DNA from: CAG-238 sp963601575
Lineage (GTDB): Bacteria; Bacillota; Clostridia; Peptostreptococcales; Anaerovoracaceae
Length of the DNA: 28,066 bases
Direction of reading: 5' to 3'
Assembly: GCA_963601575.1 (NCBI GenBank)
Contig: CAVCFO010000023.1
Span: 1 to 28,066 of the forward strand
The notes below the pieces were generated by a model. The model was not told where the DNA came from and made no database searches. It saw only the letters and a list, made by a program, of their open reading frames with translations. This document shows positions 23,701 through 28,066 of the stretch, piece by piece (position 1 is the stretch's first letter; the number at the start of each line of letters is the position of its first letter). Made by a program: the position numbers and the translations under genes.

Positions 23701-24491
23701 GTGTTTATTTGACGGGTCATCCTCTCAATGCCTATAGGGATAAGATAGCAAGGATTTCGTCCATCACAAGCGATGATCTTGCAAGCGTGGCAGAATCCAT
23801 GGAAGATGAGACAGGCACGCAGCAGCCTCACGTCGGCGAAAATAAGATCCACGACGGGATGACCTGCATCCTCAGCGGAATGATCACAGGAAAAAAGACG
23901 CTGATTACCAGGAGTAGCAAGATGATGGCCTTCGTTGACCTTGAGGACCTGTATGGCATAACCGAGGTGGTTATCTTCCCGAACGTCTATGACAGGTGCG
24001 CAGAATATATTCAGGACGACAAGGTCGTGGCCGTCAAGGGAACGCTGAATTTCAAGGAAGACGAGGCGCCGAAGGTTCTTGCAGATGAGGTGCTTGATAT
24101 AGAGACGGCAATTGAGCAAGGCTTCTTGCAGAAGGCTCCGCAAAGAAGCAAAGAAAGCGCCGGAGGCTACGGGAATAAGACAGCAGGAAGCTATGGGAAC
24201 AAGGTGGCCCGCGGCCAGAGACGCGAAAAACCGGAAAAACCGGAGGAAAAGCCGCTGCCCCGCGCGCCGCTTGGGATGATCAAGCTCCGTATCCCGGAGG
24301 ATATGGACGAGAGAATGACCCTTGAGGAAATCAAGGTAAATCTTAAGAGGCACAAGGGCGACTATGAGGTCTTGATATATCTTCCGAGTGGAAAGACCTT
24401 TAGGACCCGGCAGGAGCTTTGGGCCGAGCCCTCGGATATGCTCAGAAAGCAGATGTCTGCGATTTTGCGGCCCGAAAACGTGAAGTTCTAG
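20769..24491 (+). CDS. dnaE: DNA polymerase III alpha subunit (DnaE type)
   Basis: The protein has 1240 aa. Domains in order: PHP domain from residue 3 (HLHVHTEYSLLDGA), polymerase palm with 'GPGRGSAAGS' near 378 and the metal-binding 'PDIDIDF' near 419, fingers and a helix-hairpin-helix region to about 940, and an OB-fold at about 1030-1090 (SGMITGKKTLITRSSKMMAF). A low-complexity linker at about 1118-1163 (GGYGNKTAGSYGNK, EKPEKPEEKP) precedes a C-terminal domain. A DnaE1-like size and layout suggest a full-length enzyme; whether it replicates alone or beside PolC is not visible here. AAAGGAAG precedes the ATG. The 74 bases upstream contain no obvious promoter or terminator. Confidence 0.97.
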   Translation: MAFAHLHVHTEYSLLDGAARIKDVVTRAKELGMENLAITDHGVMFGVIDFYKECKKQGIHPIIGCEVYTAARKMTDKDAEKDKRQGHLILLVKNEAGYKNLIKIVSEGFIHGYYYKPRIDKEVLRAHSEGLIALSGCLAGEIQHRLLARDYAGARAEAEALLEIFGEGNFYLELQDQGLEEERAILPDMLRLSAELGIPLVATNDAHYVRREDAKAHDVLLAIQTATTLDDEKRMRFPNDEFYLKSEDEMRKIFAYCPEACDNTNVIANQCNYDFRFGEYHLPEFRPPEGKTNTEYLRELCYAGLYDRFGVVFDGERFADDAAARYEEGKEYSAQHTPAQLVQRLNYELGTIESMGYVEYFLIVWDFINYAKQNGIMVGPGRGSAAGSIVAYCLKITDIDPIRYNLIFERFLNPERVSMPDIDIDFCYERRQEVIDYVTRKYGQGRVSQIITFGTMKAKQAVRDVGRALSVSYAKTDQIAKAIPFDLGMTIDKALVASPDLKNLYESDEETRHVIDMAKAIEGMPRHASTHAAGVVISKAPIDEYVPLYLSEKGPTTQFTMTTIEELGLLKMDFLGLRNLTVIRDALELIRQNHGEKIDFAKMGYDDPEVYEMIASGNTSGLFQLESSGMTQFMKNLRPTCFEDIVAGISLYRPGPMDSIPKYIENKKNPKGIKYVDDSLAPILDVTYGCLVYQEQVMQIVRDLGGYSYGRSDLVRRAMSKKKKDVMLKEKEYFIDGKLDEAGNIEIPGCIRNGISRQAAEAIFDDMESFAQYAFNKSHAAAYAVVAYETGYLKKHYPVEFMAALMTSVMSDPKMIARYIRNCTDMGIEVLPPSVNKSKLKFSVEDGKIRFGLRGIKNVGENVIDAIITARREKGEAKDIFTFINNLEISQINKRAIECLIKSGACDCLEGNRAAKLAVYEGLVESAQNSSRKNLAGQISLFQTETEAMNTAGAVARLPQVAPFPKNIELAMEKEMLGVYLTGHPLNAYRDKIARISSITSDDLASVAESMEDETGTQQPHVGENKIHDGMTCILSGMITGKKTLITRSSKMMAFVDLEDLYGITEVVIFPNVYDRCAEYIQDDKVVAVKGTLNFKEDEAPKVLADEVLDIETAIEQGFLQKAPQRSKESAGGYGNKTAGSYGNKVARGQRREKPEKPEEKPLPRAPLGMIKLRIPEDMDERMTLEEIKVNLKRHKGDYEVLIYLPSGKTFRTRQELWAEPSDMLRKQMSAILRPENVKF

Positions 24492-24499
24492 GCGGCAAT

Positions 24500-24562
24500 A
24501 TGATCGGCAGTGAGAAAATCAAAGCAGATATAGGATCAATTATAGAGGAAGTGAGAACGTGA
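24500..24562 (+). CDS. Possible 20-aa leader peptide coupled to the downstream membrane protein
   Basis: ATG at 24500 to TGA at 24560-24562 gives a short charged peptide (MIGSEKIKADIGSIIEEVRT). Its stop overlaps the GTG start of the next gene (GTGA), an arrangement typical of coupled genes. A GGCGGC sequence upstream is a poor ribosome site, so translation is doubtful. Confidence 0.25.
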   Translation: MIGSEKIKADIGSIIEEVRT

Positions 24563-25260
24563 AAAAGATCATAGAAATAGATATGTTCAAGGAATATGTG
24601 GGAAAGCTTATTTTCCGATGCATAGTATTCCTGGCGGCGCTGGCGGCATACATATTCCGCCCGAATGACAAGTGGTGGGTTCACATAGTATGGGCCATCA
24701 TGATGGCGAGCATGCTGCTGCAAATGTTCCCCGAAAACAGGCGAATCACCATGGGAAGCAAGAAGGGATTCCCCCGGCATTACAGGCAGGCAGAAGGCTA
24801 TAGCCAGCTTGGGATGTACCAATATGTCCAGAAGAATAACCTGGCGGCGATACGGGTGCTACTTCTTTGGCTGAGCTTCAATGCGATCTTCGGAATACTT
24901 TATCTGCTAAAGATTATCGGCGTGAAGGAGCTGATATTGCTCTCGGTATTCTACTACATGTGCGATTTGATATGCGTGGTAGTATGGTGCCCGTTCCAAA
25001 GCTTTCTCATAAGGAACCGCTGCTGTGTCAATTGCAGAATCTTCAACTGGGGATATTTTATGATGTTCACACCGATGCTGTTCATACGAAACTTTTTCTC
25101 ATGGAGCCTGTTCTTTACCAGCATATTGCTGATGCTCAGGTGGGAAATCACGCTCATAAAGCGCCCCGAGCAGTTTTGGGAAGGCTCAAACGATGCCCTC
25201 AAATGCGAAAATTGTAAAGACAAGATATGCAAGCTGAAGAAGCCAAAATACTTTGATTAA
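24559..25260 (+). CDS. Conserved-looking hypothetical membrane protein with cysteine clusters
   Basis: The protein has 233 aa starting at GTG (24559), with GAGGAAG upstream. About five or six hydrophobic helices are seen (roughly 17-37, 42-57, 95-115, 118-140, 160-190). Two cysteine groups stand out. The first, at about 140-165, has CDLICVVVWCPF followed by RNRCCVNCRIFNWG. The second, near the C terminus, has CENCKDKIC. These could bind zinc or an Fe-S cluster on the cytoplasmic side. I do not recognise a named family. It lies between dnaE and a lysine exporter gene (19-nt gap), with no promoter visible, so it may share their transcript. Function is unknown. Confidence 0.8.
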   Translation: MKKIIEIDMFKEYVGKLIFRCIVFLAALAAYIFRPNDKWWVHIVWAIMMASMLLQMFPENRRITMGSKKGFPRHYRQAEGYSQLGMYQYVQKNNLAAIRVLLLWLSFNAIFGILYLLKIIGVKELILLSVFYYMCDLICVVVWCPFQSFLIRNRCCVNCRIFNWGYFMMFTPMLFIRNFFSWSLFFTSILLMLRWEITLIKRPEQFWEGSNDALKCENCKDKICKLKKPKYFD

Positions 25261-25279
25261 GAATAGGGAGAAAAAAATT

Positions 25280-26296
25280 ATGTCTGATATGATTTTGTAT
25301 ATAAGCATCATCGCTCTTGGCGGAGTTATCGGAACGAAGGTCCGTGCATATGAGAGCAAGCTCGGCTGGACCGGCAAGGTGCAAACGCTGGCGATTGTGG
25401 CACTGGTTGTCCTCATGGGAGCCAGAATGGGATGTAACGAGCAGGTAATCGAAAACATCGGGACAATCGGTATTACCGCTCTTGTGATGACGATTTCCAT
25501 CGCCGTATTTTCGGTCCTGTCCCTTTTCATAGTAAGAAAGCTTGCAGGCTTTGACAGAGAGGCAAACGTGGTCAGGAAGAGCGTGCAGGCTGCAAAGACC
25601 AGGCCAGGTAGCCAGGCGCAGGTCCTGGCTGAGGCAGAAAAACAGGCCGAGGAAGAAAAGGGCGGAATAAACAGGATGACTGTGATCATATTCATATCTG
25701 TCATAATCGGAATGGCTCTGGGATATTTTGTAGCCAGGCCGATTTATGGAGACAATATAGAAGCCTTTGACAATGCCGCGAGCGTCGGAATCAAGATAGG
25801 ACTTTGCCTGCTGATGGTTTTCGTGGGCCTCGACCTTGGGATCCAGGGCGAGGTATTCAAAATGCTGAAGGCGGCTGGGCTAAAGATTTTGCTCTTCCCG
25901 GCTGCGACCATCATAGGCACGTTTATAGGAGCTGCGGCCTCAGGACCGCTGTTTGGGCTTTCGCTGAGAGAATCCATGGCCGTGGGCGCAGGCTTTGGCT
26001 GGTACTCGCTGGCTCCCGGGATAATCATGGAGGCGGGGCTGATTCAGGCATCCGCGGTTTCGTTCCTGCATAATGTTTTGCGCGAAATCACGAGCATTTT
26101 GATCCTGCCTATCGTAGCATCAAAGGTCGGATATATTGAGGCGGCCTGTATGGCAGGAGCGCCGTCAATGGATGTTTGCCTGCCGGTTATAAACAAGGGA
26201 ACGAAGGGAAAGGCTGTTACATATGGATTCATAACCGGAGTAATCATGAGCTTCCTGGTACCGGTGCTGGTACCGCTTGCGCTTAGCATATTCTAG
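25280..26296 (+). CDS. lysO: LysO-family lysine exporter
   Basis: The protein has 338 aa, with the start ATG at 25280 (GGGAG 9 nt upstream); a small in-frame extension from 25253 has no ribosome site. It matches the LysO/YbjE (DUF340) family, inner-membrane proteins that export lysine. The C-terminal half carries the strong hallmarks 'LMVFVGLDLGIQGE', 'GAGFGWYSLAPGI' and 'AGAPSMDVCLPVI'. About eight membrane helices are present in two halves, separated by a charged cytoplasmic loop at about 95-130 (Lys/Glu/Gln-rich). Lysine is the family's known substrate; related diamines cannot be excluded. No lysine riboswitch fits in the 19-nt gap upstream. Confidence 0.88.
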   Translation: MSDMILYISIIALGGVIGTKVRAYESKLGWTGKVQTLAIVALVVLMGARMGCNEQVIENIGTIGITALVMTISIAVFSVLSLFIVRKLAGFDREANVVRKSVQAAKTRPGSQAQVLAEAEKQAEEEKGGINRMTVIIFISVIIGMALGYFVARPIYGDNIEAFDNAASVGIKIGLCLLMVFVGLDLGIQGEVFKMLKAAGLKILLFPAATIIGTFIGAAASGPLFGLSLRESMAVGAGFGWYSLAPGIIMEAGLIQASAVSFLHNVLREITSILILPIVASKVGYIEAACMAGAPSMDVCLPVINKGTKGKAVTYGFITGVIMSFLVPVLVPLALSIF

Positions 26297-26357
26297 GATA
26301 AAGAGAATCAGGAGGTATAGCGGAAAACGCAAGACCTTACGAAAGGAGAGCAAAGAG

Positions 26358-28066
26358 ATGAGCGATACAGGGAAGAAAAAGAAAATTTCCATCGGTATGG
26401 AGGATTTCAAAGAACTCATTGATAAAGACGGGTATTTTGTCGATAAAACCCTGATAATAAAAAAACTGATTGAAAAAAATGCAAAGGTGACGTTGTTTAT
26501 GCGCCCTCGTCGCTTTGGCAAAACCCTCAATCAGTTCATGATCAGGCGGTTCTTTGAGGATGAAATCACCGAAAAAGGTGAAAAGATGGACAACGGCTAT
26601 CTATTCGATGGGCTGAAAGTCACCGAATGCGGCGAAGAAATAATGAAACATCAGCAGCAGTATCCGGTCATTTTTTTGAGCCTCAAGTCAGCGAAACAGC
26701 CGAATTTTGAAGAAGCGTATAAGAAGCTTTGCGGGGAAATTGCAGGAGAATTTCGCAGGCATCAGTATCTTCTCGAGGGGAGCAGCCTGGCAGATGATCA
26801 AAAAATTATCTTTCAAAAGATTATGACAAAGCAGTCCGACTACAGTGAATACAACATCGCACTGAAGTTTTTATCGGAATGCCTGTGGCAGTATCATGGC
26901 AAAAATACGATTATTCTCATCGACGAATATGATGTACCGCTGGAAAATGCGTATTTCAGAGGCTTCTACGATGAAATGATTGACTTTATCCGCGCCCTCT
27001 TTGAGTCGGCACTCAAGACCAATCCGTACCTTGAAAAAAGCGTGATAACGGGGTGCCTGAGAATCAGCAAGGAGAGTATTTTTACGGGGCTGAATAACTT
27101 AGAGACGGACAGCGTCCTTCATACACGCTACGGTGACGCTTTTGGATTTACCCAAGGAGAAGTAGAGGAGCTGCTCGCATACTATGATTTGAACGAACAG
27201 CTTGATGAAGTAAAGAAATGGTATGACGGTTATCTTTTCAATGATTTTGAAATCTATAATCCGTGGAGCATACTCAAATATGTCAATGACCACAATGATC
27301 ATGTGACGCAGTTTCCGCTTCCGTACTGGTCGAATACATCTTCCAACAGCATTGTGCGAGAGATGATAGGCGAAGCAGACGAGGAAGCGAGGCGCGACCT
27401 GGAAACGCTCATGGACAGCGGAACGATTGAAAAAATTGTTCATGAAGACATTACCTATGCAGACATTCATAAGTCGCAGGACAACCTTTGGAACTTTCTG
27501 TTCTTCACCGGATATCTGAAGAAACTGGGCGAATGGACAGACGCAGAGGGAGACATTCATCTCAAGATGGCAATCCCGAATATGGAGATAAAAAAGATTT
27601 ACAGAGAGTCCATTACCGAGTGGTTCGACCAAAGAATAAAGAAGAAAGACCGCAGCCCGCTCGTGCGAGCGCTGGAGGACGGCGACTGCGAAACGGCAGA
27701 AAACTTCATCAACGAGCAGCTTTTCGATACCATCAGCTATTTTGACTATGCGGAAAGCTACTACCACGGCTTTATGGCAGGGCTTCTAAAAAATGCAGGC
27801 AGATACTCGGTCTATTCCAACCGCGAGAGCGGAAACGGCAGGCCCGACATCGTGATGACGGAATCAAAATTCAGGGGCAGAGCGATGATTCTGGAGCTGA
27901 AAATTTCAGACACGATTCGGGGAATGGAAAAGAAGTGCGAGGAAGCGCTCGCGCAGATTGAAGAGAGAAAATACGAAATTCCGCTGGAAGAAGACGGATA
28001 TCAGCCAATTCTGAAATATGCCATCTGCTTCTTCAAGAAAGGGTGCATGGTGAAGAAAGCGGAATA
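26358..28066 (+). CDS. AAA-ATPase-like / PD-(D/E)XK nuclease-like protein, 3' end cut by window edge
   Basis: The frame is open from ATG 26358 (AAGGAGAG about 8 nt upstream) for 569 codons and is still open at the last base. The final two bases are TA, so it may end with the very next base. The N-terminal AAA-ATPase-like domain (PF09820 type) begins 'ISIGMEDFKELIDKDGYFVDKT', with a P-loop variant RPRRFGKTLN at 49-58 and a Walker B-like IILIDEYD (Asp189, Glu190). The C-terminal DUF1703/PD-(D/E)XK domain has Asp497 (GRPDIVM) and Glu513-x-Lys515 (LELKIS), a complete nuclease-like motif. Such proteins occur in many copies in clostridial and Bacteroidetes genomes, and their role is unknown; defence or mobile-element functions are only suggested. 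Confidence 0.88.
   Translation, partial: MSDTGKKKKISIGMEDFKELIDKDGYFVDKTLIIKKLIEKNAKVTLFMRPRRFGKTLNQFMIRRFFEDEITEKGEKMDNGYLFDGLKVTECGEEIMKHQQQYPVIFLSLKSAKQPNFEEAYKKLCGEIAGEFRRHQYLLEGSSLADDQKIIFQKIMTKQSDYSEYNIALKFLSECLWQYHGKNTIILIDEYDVPLENAYFRGFYDEMIDFIRALFESALKTNPYLEKSVITGCLRISKESIFTGLNNLETDSVLHTRYGDAFGFTQGEVEELLAYYDLNEQLDEVKKWYDGYLFNDFEIYNPWSILKYVNDHNDHVTQFPLPYWSNTSSNSIVREMIGEADEEARRDLETLMDSGTIEKIVHEDITYADIHKSQDNLWNFLFFTGYLKKLGEWTDAEGDIHLKMAIPNMEIKKIYRESITEWFDQRIKKKDRSPLVRALEDGDCETAENFINEQLFDTISYFDYAESYYHGFMAGLLKNAGRYSVYSNRESGNGRPDIVMTESKFRGRAMILELKISDTIRGMEKKCEEALAQIEERKYEIPLEEDGYQPILKYAICFFKKGCMVKKAE

Overview
The window looks like chromosomal DNA from a Gram-positive anaerobe of the class Clostridia. 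This is inferred from a Firmicutes-type class III fructose-1,6-bisphosphatase, RicT, an AbrB regulator with a C-terminal cysteine zinc knuckle, strong AGGAGG ribosome binding sites, several TTG/GTG starts, and a tmk-holB-ricT-trmN6-abrB gene order that echoes the Bacillus subtilis yaa/yab region. The protein mix resembles Anaerovoracaceae / Family XIII genomes, but that finer placement is a low-confidence impression.

Layout. Positions 1-224 hold the 3' end of a secreted protein with a fibronectin-like tail. It is followed by about 360 bases of repeat- and hairpin-rich non-coding DNA that ends in a clear terminator. From 4417 down to 589 (minus strand) is an ABC exporter operon of GldA/GldF/GldG type plus a DUF4340 protein. 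It has a near-consensus promoter whose -10 box is the loop of a perfect palindrome. From 7338 down to 4591 (minus strand) is a three-gene operon: an Elp3-like radical SAM protein, an ACT-domain protein (UPF0237) and a PFL-like protein (UPF0210/DUF711). Divergent promoters and a 23-bp tandem repeat separate this from the plus-strand genes.

Plus strand from 7523: uracil-DNA glycosylase, LemA, and a DUF2207 membrane protein; then a strong promoter, a 32-residue membrane microprotein, thymidylate kinase, DNA polymerase III delta', RicT and TrmN6. A second strong promoter leads to a DUF948-like membrane protein, AbrB and MurA, closed by a terminator. Class III fructose-bisphosphatase has its own promoter.

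The most interesting pair is at 18356-20694. A membrane-anchored DUF4430 protein (transcobalamin beta-domain-like) is followed by a secreted alpha/alpha-barrel (prenyltransferase-repeat) protein. Together they carry, as two separate chains, the two folds that make up vertebrate transcobalamin and intrinsic factor. DnaE follows, then a cysteine-rich hypothetical membrane protein, a LysO-type lysine exporter, and an AAA-ATPase-like/PD-(D/E)XK protein that runs off the right edge. No rRNA, tRNA, CRISPR array, transposase or phage gene was seen.
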